Shown piece by piece: positions 56,553 through 64,000 of a stretch of 64,000 nt of DNA. Position 1 is the first letter of the stretch, and the number at the start of each line of letters is the position of its first letter. The notes under the pieces are model-generated. The model was not told the DNA's origin. It worked only from the letters and a program-made list of their open reading frames with translations, and did no database searches. Position numbers and translations under genes: made by a program. Source of the stretch: Fictibacillus sp. BK138 (lineage in GTDB: Bacteria > Bacillota > Bacilli > Bacillales > Fictibacillaceae); contig NZ_SGXL01000001.1 in the NCBI RefSeq assembly GCF_004216955.1, positions 2,259,413 to 2,323,412 of the forward strand. Direction: 5' to 3'.

Positions 56553-57977
56553 TTATAGAACAAAACTCACATATTTCGTTTCAAGATAAGCTTCCATTCC
56601 TTCGACTCCGCCTTCACGTCCAAGACCGCTTTCTTTCATGCCGCCAAATGGTGCTTGAGCGGCTGATGGTACACCATCATTCCAACCGATGATTCCGTAG
56701 TCTAATCCTTCAACTATTTGGGTTCCTTTTGACATGTTTTCAGTGTACACATAAGCTGCTAAGCCGAACGGACTCGTATTAGCGAGTCGAATTCCTTCAT
56801 CAACCGTGCTGATCTTATGGATTGGTATCACCGGCCCGAACGTCTCTTCGTTCATAATAAGCATATCTTGTGTTACGTTTTTCAGTACAGTCGGTTCGTA
56901 ATAGTACGCCCCGTTCTCTGCTTTTCCATTTCCGCCAGTTACACATTCAGCTCCGGCGTTAACAGCGTTTTCTACATGCTCAGATATTTTTTCGTACCCG
57001 TCTTTATTGATGATCGGTCCGATATCTGTTCCTTCTTCCAGCCCGTTTCCTACTTTTAGCTTTTTCGCTTCAGCGGCAACAAGTTCTACAAATTCATCGT
57101 ATACGTTTTCCTGGACATAGACTCTATTGATACAGATACACGTTTGACCTGCATTACGAAACTTCGAAGCTACGATTCCTGCCACAGCCTTTTTCAGATC
57201 CGCATCATCAAGTACTACTGCAGGTGCATGACCACCCAACTCCATCGATACATTTTTAACCGTCGCTGCGCTCTGTTCAATCAGCTTTTTGCCGATTTCC
57301 GTTGAGCCTGTAAATGTTACTTTCCTTACTTTTTCAGAATCCATGATGGCTTTCCCTATAATAGAGGATGAGCCTGTTACAAGGTTTATAACCCCTTTTG
57401 GGAAGCCTGCTTTATCTGCGAGTTCTACTAGTTTTATAGCTGTTAGAGGTGTTTCCTTTGGCGGCTTCACAATAAATGTGCAACCGGCTGCAAGAGCTGG
57501 ACCAAGCTTTCTCGTAATCATGGCAGCGGGAAAGTTCCACGGCGTGATCGCTGCTACTACCCCAACGGGCTGACGCAACACTTGCATTCTTTTATTTCCA
57601 GCACTTGAAGGAATCGTTCTGCCGTAAACACGCTTGCCTTCCTCAGCGTACCATTTGATAAAAGAAGCGGCATACATTACTTCACCAACAGATTCTTTTA
57701 ATGGTTTTCCCATTTCTAACGTCATCAGTTCTGCGATTTCTTCTTTTTCTTCAATCATCAAGTCATGAAGTTTCATGAGGTATTCAGCGCGCTCATAAGC
57801 AGTCAGTTTCGACCATCCGGCAAATGCGTCATGTGCCGCATCAATTGCCGCATCTGTCTCTTCTTTTCCGCAAGATGGCACAGTACCGACAACCTCGCCA
57901 TTAGCAGGGTTAAATACCTCTATTTTCTCAAGAGAATCTCCTGTCCATGAACCGTTAATATAAAGCAGCTTTTCCAT
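56553..57977 (-). CDS. gabD: Aldehyde dehydrogenase, succinate-semialdehyde type
   Basis: 474-aa NAD(P)-dependent aldehyde dehydrogenase with Glu247 (MELGGHAP) and nucleophile Cys280 (GQTCI); ITPWNFPAAM and TFTGSTEIG bind the cofactor. The length and sequence are typical for GabD-type enzymes, but other short-chain semialdehydes are possible. Followed 26 nt later by the SDR gene and preceded by yisK, suggesting a catabolic operon. Confidence 0.85.
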   Translation of the reverse strand: MEKLLYINGSWTGDSLEKIEVFNPANGEVVGTVPSCGKEETDAAIDAAHDAFAGWSKLTAYERAEYLMKLHDLMIEEKEEIAELMTLEMGKPLKESVGEVMYAASFIKWYAEEGKRVYGRTIPSSAGNKRMQVLRQPVGVVAAITPWNFPAAMITRKLGPALAAGCTFIVKPPKETPLTAIKLVELADKAGFPKGVINLVTGSSSIIGKAIMDSEKVRKVTFTGSTEIGKKLIEQSAATVKNVSMELGGHAPAVVLDDADLKKAVAGIVASKFRNAGQTCICINRVYVQENVYDEFVELVAAEAKKLKVGNGLEEGTDIGPIINKDGYEKISEHVENAVNAGAECVTGGNGKAENGAYYYEPTVLKNVTQDMLIMNEETFGPVIPIHKISTVDEGIRLANTSPFGLAAYVYTENMSKGTQIVEGLDYGIIGWNDGVPSAAQAPFGGMKESGLGREGGVEGMEAYLETKYVSFVL

Positions 57978-58014
57978 GTGAATTCCTCCTCTATGTAACT
58001 AGTAAAATTCGACC

Positions 58015-58899
58015 TCATTCTACTATTTCATTACGAAGTGTCCCGATTCCTTCTATTGTGATTTCAATCGTATCTCCAGCTTTCAGAAATACAGGCGGTT
58101 TCATCCCTTTTCCTACACCAGCTGGCGTCCCTGTTGCGATAATGTCTCCTGCTTCAAGCGTCATGCCTTTTGAAAGTTCAGCGATCATCGTTCGTATGTC
58201 AAAAATAAAATCAGATGTATTCCCTTTCTGACGCACTTCCCCGTTTACTTTCGTTTCAATCATAAGATTCTCTGGATTTGAAATCTCAGAATGATGGACT
58301 ATCCAAGGGCCCATCGGACAAGTACCGTTTAAGCTTTTGCCGAGCAAAAATTGTTTATGCTTCTGCTGCAGATCACGTGCTGTAATGTCGTTGATGATTG
58401 TATAGCCAAACACGTAATCCATAGCATCAGCCTCACTGATTCCTGTTCCGGTTTTCCCGATAATAACAGCTAGTTCTCCTTCGTAATCCAATTGATCCGT
58501 AATATTCGAATGGCTCGGAATCCCCTCCCCATGTCCAATAACTGCTGTTGGTGCTTTTGAGAACACCATGATGTTTTCTGGAATATCTGCTTCGCTCCCC
58601 ATTTCTATTGCATGGTCACGATAATTTTTACCGATACAAAAAACATTTTTAGAAGGACGTGGAATCGGTGCTAATAGCTGAAGTTCTTCCAAAGGATAGG
58701 TATATTCTGCGACTTTTGCAGAATTCAGTAGATCTTCAGCAACAGAAGTAAACTCTTCCCCTTGCTGTATGCCTTCCAATAAAGTTTGAGCTATCTTTTT
58801 TCCAGCTGAAGCTGCCAGAGCTGAAACATTGATAACAGCATCATCTTTAACCATTCCTATAAATTGATCTCCCTTTCGAACTGCAGAAACAAATTTCAT
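58015..58899 (-). CDS. yisK: Fumarylacetoacetate hydrolase family protein YisK
   Basis: 294-aa FAH-fold enzyme; segments IGKNYRDHAIEMGSEADIP, DYEGELAVIIGKTG (metal-binding Glu pair), NDITARDLQ and TLEAGDIIATGTPAGVG closely match YisK. Such enzymes cleave or decarboxylate acyl-oxaloacetate-like compounds. First gene of the yisK-gabD-SDR operon, with GGAGG upstream. A near-perfect cre site lies just upstream, suggesting carbon repression. Confidence 0.9.
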   Translation of the reverse strand: MKFVSAVRKGDQFIGMVKDDAVINVSALAASAGKKIAQTLLEGIQQGEEFTSVAEDLLNSAKVAEYTYPLEELQLLAPIPRPSKNVFCIGKNYRDHAIEMGSEADIPENIMVFSKAPTAVIGHGEGIPSHSNITDQLDYEGELAVIIGKTGTGISEADAMDYVFGYTIINDITARDLQQKHKQFLLGKSLNGTCPMGPWIVHHSEISNPENLMIETKVNGEVRQKGNTSDFIFDIRTMIAELSKGMTLEAGDIIATGTPAGVGKGMKPPVFLKAGDTIEITIEGIGTLRNEIVE

Positions 58900-58920
58900 T
58901 TCGTATCAATTCCTCCTCTT

Positions 58921-58935
58921 AAAAAGCGCTTACAT
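58921..58935 (-). promoter_or_regulatory. Candidate cre site upstream of yisK
   Basis: ATGTAAGCGCTTTTT on the minus strand fits the cre consensus at 14 of 15 positions and lies 22 nt before the yisK ATG, a place where CcpA would repress. Confidence 0.55.
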
Positions 58936-59098
58936 GATTATTAGTTCTACTATATAGTCTAGAGCTTTGTACCGTAAAGAAATTTGCTGTTAATAATTCC
59001 AGCCATATCGGGTTTTTTCTTCGTTTTAAAATATGGTAAAATAGTGTGTCATCTAAATCACCCAATAGTTTGGGTAAACGTAATGAGGTAATGAAACC

Positions 59099-60856
59099 AT
59101 GAAAACTGTACTAAGTACGTTAAATGCAAAATATATACACACTTGCCTTGCTTTAAGATATTTAAAAGCATACAGCGAACCTGAATTTCCTGTAACGATT
59201 CGGGAGTTCACGATTAAGGACCCGTCATTGAACATCGTGACAGACCTCTACAGCCAACAGCCAGATGTCCTTGGTTTCAGCTGTTATATCTGGAACATTG
59301 AAGAAACGATCAAGGTTATTCAGATGTTTAAGAAGATCAAGCCGGAAACGAAAATTGTTCTTGGCGGTCCAGAGGTTTCTTATGATGTTGCATACTGGCT
59401 AGATCGTATTCCAGAAGTCGATTTTATCGTTGTGAATGAAGGTGAAGAAACATTCAAACACTTGCTTGGTCAGATTCAGAATAAAGGGTCGTTCGATACT
59501 GTCGCTGGTCTAGCATACAGAAAAGATGGTAAACCGAAAATTAATGGACCGCGTGAAAAGCTGGATTTAAAAACTGTCCCTTCACCATTTCGGTTTGAGG
59601 AAGACGTTGAATCTCTTTCTAAGCGCATCACTTATTTTGAAACGAGCCGCGGCTGTCCTTATTCATGTGCATTCTGCTTATCTTCAATCGAAGTAGGTGT
59701 CCGTTATTTTAATCCTGATCTTGTTAAAGATGACTTGATTTTCTTGATGGATAACGGAGCGAAAATTATTAAGTTCGTAGATAGAACCTTCAATATTCGC
59801 CGCGATTATGCGCTTGAAATGTTCTCCTTTTTAATCGAGAACCGCAGGCCTGGTGTCGTGTTCCAGTTCGAGATCACAGCAGATATTATGAGACCAGAAG
59901 TGATCGATTATTTAAATGAACATGCTCCAAAAGGATTGTTCCGATTTGAGATCGGTGTTCAATCTACGAATGATGCGGTTAACGAGCTTGTTCAGCGCAG
60001 GCAAAATTTCGAGAAACTTACTCGTACCGTTACTACAGTGCGTGACGGCGGCAAGATCGTTCAGCATTTAGACTTGATTGCTGGATTGCCTGAAGAAGAT
60101 TACAGTTCGTTCCGTAAAACATTTAACGATGTTTTTGCGTTTGGGATTGAGGAAGTGCAGTTAGGTTTCCTGAAAATGCTTCGCGGTACAGGCCTTCGTC
60201 TGACAGCTGAAAAGCACGATTACATTTATATGGATCATTCTCCATATGAAATCTTAGGAAACAATGTCCTTACGTTTGACGAAATTATCCGCATTAAGCA
60301 AGTAGAAGACGTTTTGGAAAAATACTGGAACGACCATCGAATGGATCACACGGTAAAATATTTGATCAACCATGTGTTTGAATCGCCTTTTGATTTCTTC
60401 CAAGAGTTCGGAACGTATTGGGAGACTAGAGGATGGTCCAGAATCGGACATCAGCTTGAAGATCTATTTAAACGTCTGATCGCGTTCTTAAAAGAATCCG
60501 CACCGCACGCTTTACCTGCAGCTGAAAGTCTTATGAAGCTTGACTATCTAGAGCGTCAGCAGTTTAAGCCACGCAAGCCATGGTGGGAAAACACACAAAA
60601 CAAAGAAGAGACATCAAAGGTTTTATCTATGCTAGCTCAGTCACCTGAAGTGATTGAAGGTTTCCCTGCACTTTCTGAAAAAGAAATTTATAAGCATGCT
60701 TTTGTTACAGATACCGCCATTGATCCTTTATCAGAGCAGATTGAACATCATTCAGAAAAATCATATTTGCTGATTGCTCTGTTTGACCCAAAACAGCAAA
60801 ACACACAGATTTTCACAGCATCAAAATCACTTATACATGCAAAAAGGGACGCGTAA
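59099..60856 (+). CDS. B12-binding radical SAM protein
   Basis: 585-aa enzyme with an N-terminal cobalamin-binding domain (about 1-140), and a radical SAM core with the cluster Cys186, Cys190 and Cys193 (GCPYSCAFC). The C-terminal part (about 400-585) resembles DUF4080. It may be a methyltransferase; no substrate is evident. The gene is on its own between yisK (divergent) and a repeat copy. No DXHXXG B12 ligand is obvious in the first domain, so base-off binding is likely. Confidence 0.85.
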   Translation: MKTVLSTLNAKYIHTCLALRYLKAYSEPEFPVTIREFTIKDPSLNIVTDLYSQQPDVLGFSCYIWNIEETIKVIQMFKKIKPETKIVLGGPEVSYDVAYWLDRIPEVDFIVVNEGEETFKHLLGQIQNKGSFDTVAGLAYRKDGKPKINGPREKLDLKTVPSPFRFEEDVESLSKRITYFETSRGCPYSCAFCLSSIEVGVRYFNPDLVKDDLIFLMDNGAKIIKFVDRTFNIRRDYALEMFSFLIENRRPGVVFQFEITADIMRPEVIDYLNEHAPKGLFRFEIGVQSTNDAVNELVQRRQNFEKLTRTVTTVRDGGKIVQHLDLIAGLPEEDYSSFRKTFNDVFAFGIEEVQLGFLKMLRGTGLRLTAEKHDYIYMDHSPYEILGNNVLTFDEIIRIKQVEDVLEKYWNDHRMDHTVKYLINHVFESPFDFFQEFGTYWETRGWSRIGHQLEDLFKRLIAFLKESAPHALPAAESLMKLDYLERQQFKPRKPWWENTQNKEETSKVLSMLAQSPEVIEGFPALSEKEIYKHAFVTDTAIDPLSEQIEHHSEKSYLLIALFDPKQQNTQIFTASKSLIHAKRDA

Positions 60857-60872
60857 CCGCATCCCTTTTTTT
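60841..60872 (+). terminator. Terminator after the B12-radical SAM gene
   Basis: Arms AAAGGGA-GCG and CGC-TCCCTTT with a 4-nt loop and T run. Confidence 0.8.
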
Positions 60873-60919
60873 GTTATATATTTTTGTTGTTTACGTAAAC
60901 TTTGATGCTATTTGAAAGG

Positions 60920-61048
60920 GTTGATTTCCACTCCAGGCACTCGCTTTCCGCGGGGCGTGCGGTGAGCCTCCTCGGCGCTTCGCACCCTTAGGAGTCTCAC
61001 CTGTCCCGCTGATCCCGCAGGAGTCTCGCACCTTGCGTTCCAATCAAC
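60920..61048 (-). repeat. Hairpin-rich intergenic repeat, copy 7
   Basis: 129-bp copy on the minus strand between the convergent B12-radical SAM and adaptor genes. Its central hairpin GGTGC GAA GCGCC has a G-C pair where copies 3 and 5 have A-T, a compensatory change. The outer flank GTTTACGTAAACTTT matches the same flank of copy 2. Confidence 0.93.
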
Positions 61049-61083
61049 TTATCAATGAAGTTTTCGCTAAAAACAAATTGCCT

Positions 61084-62163
61084 TTAATCTTTAATTACCG
61101 GCTGCCCTGAAACAAATACTGGTGAAGGATTTAATACGGCCGTTTGGTCCTTTTTAAGACCTTTCTTTATCTGAACGAATCCGTTTTGCTCAACCCCTGT
61201 TTCGACTTTCATCTTGTACAGCTTATCTTTAACGATAATTAGCACATATTGATTACCATCATCTTTCAAAACAGCTTTCTTAGGAACGCTTATTGCTTTT
61301 TCTGCTAATTTTTCAGAAACGATGATTTTCGCTGTCTGGCCTTCTGTCCACGCAGCTTCATCCTCTACGAGCACTGTCAACGTAAACGTCTGACCCTCTT
61401 CTGATGGCAGAACAGTTTGAACCGTCCCATCCAGCTTTTCCTTAAGGGCTGGTGACTCAATCTGGACAGAATCTCCTGTTTTTACGAAACCCGCAATCTC
61501 TTGTTTGACTTCAGCTTTTAATTCAAAATTTCCTTGACCAACAATTGTCATAACAGGCTTTTGATCTTGAATGCCATTAACTTCTGAAACGACACCATCT
61601 GCAGGACTTTTAACAGAAAGAGCATCAAGACGATCTTCCAATTCACTGATCTCATCGGATAATACTGAGCTTTCATTTTCTGCAAGCTCTTCTTGAAGTT
61701 CAGCATTGCTCAATTGCTCTTGAATTCTGACTTTTGCATCAGCACTATCTTTCTCTTCGTCGAAGCTTGATAGTTCACTTTCCCATTCACTTATCTGACT
61801 AGAATAATGATCGGAACGCACATCTGCAGCTTCTTTTTCCCTTTTTAGCGTTCGAAGTTCTTGTTCTATCTCGTTGTTTTCGTATGTAACAAGTGTTTGA
61901 CCGGAGGAAACCGTATCACCAGGATTCACCATTATTTCTTTTATCGATCCTAATGAGTCATTTTGATAAATATCAAAAGTGTTTTTGGAATAAGCAATCC
62001 CTGTTACTTCATGCTTTTTCAAGAAATCTCTTTCTTTGGAAAGTGTGGTCTCAAGTCTTGGTGCTACAACTGCTGAAGACTCTTTTTTATCAAATATTAA
62101 TAAATTCATAACAAGCAGGAGGACAATCATTATGCCAGCCGCTATCCACTTCAATTTATTCAT
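61084..62163 (-). CDS. HlyD/RND-type membrane adaptor (YknX-like)
   Basis: 359-aa membrane-fusion protein with one N-terminal membrane anchor (about 5-25), a barrel-sandwich/lipoyl half (DIYQNDSLGSIKEIMVNPGD), a coiled-coil hairpin (about 100-185, Glu/Ser-rich) and second lipoyl half plus beta-barrel. It resembles YknX, which works with the YknYZ exporter and YknW. No yknY or yknZ follows; a repeat and a convergent gene do. Its partner must be elsewhere or lost. Confidence 0.8.
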   Translation of the reverse strand: MNKLKWIAAGIMIVLLLVMNLLIFDKKESSAVVAPRLETTLSKERDFLKKHEVTGIAYSKNTFDIYQNDSLGSIKEIMVNPGDTVSSGQTLVTYENNEIEQELRTLKREKEAADVRSDHYSSQISEWESELSSFDEEKDSADAKVRIQEQLSNAELQEELAENESSVLSDEISELEDRLDALSVKSPADGVVSEVNGIQDQKPVMTIVGQGNFELKAEVKQEIAGFVKTGDSVQIESPALKEKLDGTVQTVLPSEEGQTFTLTVLVEDEAAWTEGQTAKIIVSEKLAEKAISVPKKAVLKDDGNQYVLIIVKDKLYKMKVETGVEQNGFVQIKKGLKKDQTAVLNPSPVFVSGQPVIKD

Positions 62164-62175
62164 ATGCCAGCCCCC

Positions 62176-62847
62176 TTAGACCAATTGTCCGCTGACTAAT
62201 GCAGCATATAAGGAATATAAAAGAATCCAGAAAACAGATCCACCGATTGTAACGGCTAGACAATAGCTTTTTGCTTTAAATGATAACTGTCTTAACGCAA
62301 AGTAGATGACAACTGCACCCCATACGTTAAATACATTGATCAGATTCAAAAACTCCTGCCAAAAACCATGCTTAAAAAATAATACACCTGCGAATCCAAA
62401 ACCTAACGGCTGAACAACTTCTTCAGCACCTATTGCAAATTGAAACGGAAGCTCGAATGCTAATCCAATTAAAAAAAGCACATAGACAACGCTCATCACA
62501 TAAAAAAGAGCTTTGTAGCCTATATCTCGAAAGAATGCATATAAAAATAAAGTTCCAGCCTGCAGAATAAGAAACGGTACAATAATGCCCCAAACTCCTC
62601 CGGCTAAAGAAATTAAAAATCTGAGGAGTTCTTGCTCGGCTCCTGAAAGTTTTGCTGCTTCTACGAATGAAATGGTTTTAAAAGATGGATATGCTGCAAA
62701 AAAGGATAGCGCATGAAGCAATCCGCTGACCGCTAAAATCGCAATAAACCTGATCCAGAATCCTTCTTTTTCTTTCCACTCTTTATAAGATGAAAAATAT
62801 GTATAAGGCTTTGTTAAAGCAGGAATAAATTGAGCTCTTCCTGTCAT
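62176..62847 (-). CDS. Yip1-domain membrane protein (YknW-like)
   Basis: 223-aa protein with about five hydrophobic segments (for example WIRFIAILAVSGLLHALSFF, GGVWGIIVPFLILQAG). It matches the Yip1 family as in YknW, which in B. subtilis assists assembly of a YknXYZ exporter protecting from the SDP toxin. It is 12 nt before the adaptor gene. Without yknYZ its role is unclear. Confidence 0.75.
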   Translation of the reverse strand: MTGRAQFIPALTKPYTYFSSYKEWKEKEGFWIRFIAILAVSGLLHALSFFAAYPSFKTISFVEAAKLSGAEQELLRFLISLAGGVWGIIVPFLILQAGTLFLYAFFRDIGYKALFYVMSVVYVLFLIGLAFELPFQFAIGAEEVVQPLGFGFAGVLFFKHGFWQEFLNLINVFNVWGAVVIYFALRQLSFKAKSYCLAVTIGGSVFWILLYSLYAALVSGQLV

Positions 62848-63012
62848 ACGGCCTCCCCCTTCTCTCTCTGTTTATCTGTCTATCGTAACACAATTTTTTA
62901 CTCATAATGACAATTTCTGACTCATTTTTTCAAAAATAGGCACTTCTCCGTATAAATGCCTTTATTCCGCAAAAACTAAGGCAAACTACAACAGAATCGG
63001 GATGAGGTCTAT

Positions 63013-64000
63013 ATGACTTTTTTTAAGAAACCTAAAAAGCTAGTACAAACAAAAAATGCACCGGAAAATCAAGATAGTTCTCATGAGACCAATTCACAAG
63101 ATAGTTCTCAACAGACCCATTCACAGGAAAGCCAGCCTGGCGGGGTTCAAAATCTTAGTCTAAATGAAATTTTAACGAAGGTTAAAGAACCTTTCTCTGC
63201 AACTGAAGATTTATTGACACATGAGATTGAGCTTCCATCTGATAAAAGCCGGATAGCTCTTCTTTATATTGAATCCATTGTCGATAAACAGCTTGTACAG
63301 AGCATGATCTTAAATCCATTGTTTGTGACAGATAAAGAAATCAACTTTAATTCTTTTAAACAGATGGCGAGTATTGATCTAAAGAAGCACACTGAAATGA
63401 AACAAGTACAGGAGCTGCTCCTGCAATCAAACACGCTTATATTTACTGATGACACAACTTGTTTTTATGCCATGTCAACACCTGTGAAGACCCAAAGAGA
63501 TATAACAGAACCAGATAATGAAACCATCATTCGTGGCGCCCATGAAGGTTTCATAGAAAACCTGTCAATGAATCTGGCACTGGTACGTAAACGGTTAAAA
63601 ACGCCAAGACTGACTGTTAAATACCTCCAAGTTGGTAAAGAGACTCATACCACCATTGCTTTATTATATGTTGATAATATTGCAAATCCTGAACATGTAA
63701 AGGAAGTGGAAAAAAGAATTAAATCCATTGAGGCTGATGCGGTTTATACTCCTGGAAATATTGAGGAGAGCATCGAAGACAAGCCATTCAGTTTTTTTCC
63801 GCAGATGCTCAGTACCGAACGCCCAGACCGTGTGGCGGCAAATTTAATGGAAGGCAGAGTAGCTCTTGTATACGACACATCACCTACAGCGCACGTCATG
63901 CCTGTAAATTTCTTTTCGTTTTATCAATCCGTAGATGATTACAATAAAAGATGGCATATTGGTTCATTCTTCCGTTTTGTTCGAATCATGGGATTTTTTA
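63013..64000 (+). CDS. GerA-family spore germination protein (5' part)
   Basis: First ~329 codons of a gene that runs off the right edge. After an N-terminal polar region with a 27-bp tandem duplication (QDSSHETNS / QDSSQQTHS), it has the GerA-type soluble domain; IIRGAHEGFIENLSMNLAL is the hallmark. The membrane half should follow outside the window. It is probably the A subunit of a nutrient germinant receptor in the spore membrane. GAGGT precedes the ATG. Confidence 0.88.
   Translation, partial: MTFFKKPKKLVQTKNAPENQDSSHETNSQDSSQQTHSQESQPGGVQNLSLNEILTKVKEPFSATEDLLTHEIELPSDKSRIALLYIESIVDKQLVQSMILNPLFVTDKEINFNSFKQMASIDLKKHTEMKQVQELLLQSNTLIFTDDTTCFYAMSTPVKTQRDITEPDNETIIRGAHEGFIENLSMNLALVRKRLKTPRLTVKYLQVGKETHTTIALLYVDNIANPEHVKEVEKRIKSIEADAVYTPGNIEESIEDKPFSFFPQMLSTERPDRVAANLMEGRVALVYDTSPTAHVMPVNFFSFYQSVDDYNKRWHIGSFFRFVRIMGFF

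Overview
The window is chromosomal DNA of a low-GC, endospore-forming Bacillaceae. The evidence is many close relatives of Bacillus subtilis genes (opp, trpS, yjbA, fabHA/fabF, comZ, yjzC, yjzD, yitT, yitU, yitV, yisK, yisL, yisQ, asnO and the ykr methionine-salvage genes), strong GGAGG-type ribosome binding sites, T-box and S-box leaders, and a GerA-family germination gene. The genus is not certain; a Fictibacillus- or Bacillus-like organism would fit. No rRNA, tRNA, prophage, insertion sequence or CRISPR array was seen.

Layout. 1-5131 (minus): oppABCDF oligopeptide importer. 5561-7254 (plus): DUF3899 membrane protein, then T-box-controlled trpS. 7525-10622 (minus): yjbA, fabF and fabH, with a FapR-type operator inside the fabH promoter. 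10811-14640: YppG-like protein, comZ, an epimerase-like and a hydrolase-like protein that have each lost a catalytic residue, and small proteins including YjzD and YjzC. 14948-17909: HNH protein, a CxxC mini-protein and the molybdenum cofactor genes moaD-moaE-mobB-moeA. 18011-25348: the yit neighbourhood (yitV, yitU, DUF3813, GNAT, Nfu_N, a BsuPI/Gmad2 lipoprotein, yitT, a DegV protein). 25384-29427: soluble histidine kinase, then ku and a LigD split into ligase and polymerase ORFs. 29469-38146: maltodextrin locus (LacI regulator, anchored alpha-amylase, mdxGFE, neopullulanase). 38249-42928: yisQ, asnO and an AI-2E-type transporter. 43175-51475: complete methionine-salvage island (mtnD, B, X, W, E, U, K, A) with two SAM riboswitches. 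51708-62847: PAS-GGDEF-EAL protein, yisL, rocD, an SDR/gabD/yisK operon, a B12-radical SAM protein and a yknW/yknX-like pair. 63013 to the end: start of a GerA-family gene.

The most unusual content is intergenic. Seven copies of a ~129-bp hairpin-rich element occur in both orientations (one copy internally deleted), and five further gaps carry degenerate arrays with a 20-21-nt period, close to two helical turns. All five arrays lie between convergent genes. Every convergent gap longer than about 200 bp holds either such an array or a hairpin element, while the shorter convergent gaps mostly hold a single shared terminator. This pattern recalls bacterial gene-end elements such as the E. coli BIME/REP family, but the sequences differ and the function here is unknown.

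Regulation that can be read directly: S-box control of both methionine-salvage transcripts, T-box control of trpS with a UGG specifier, FapR control of fabH-fabF, a perfect cre site and a LacI-type operator upstream of mdxE, and stem-loops just after oppA and mdxE that probably keep binding-protein mRNA above permease mRNA.
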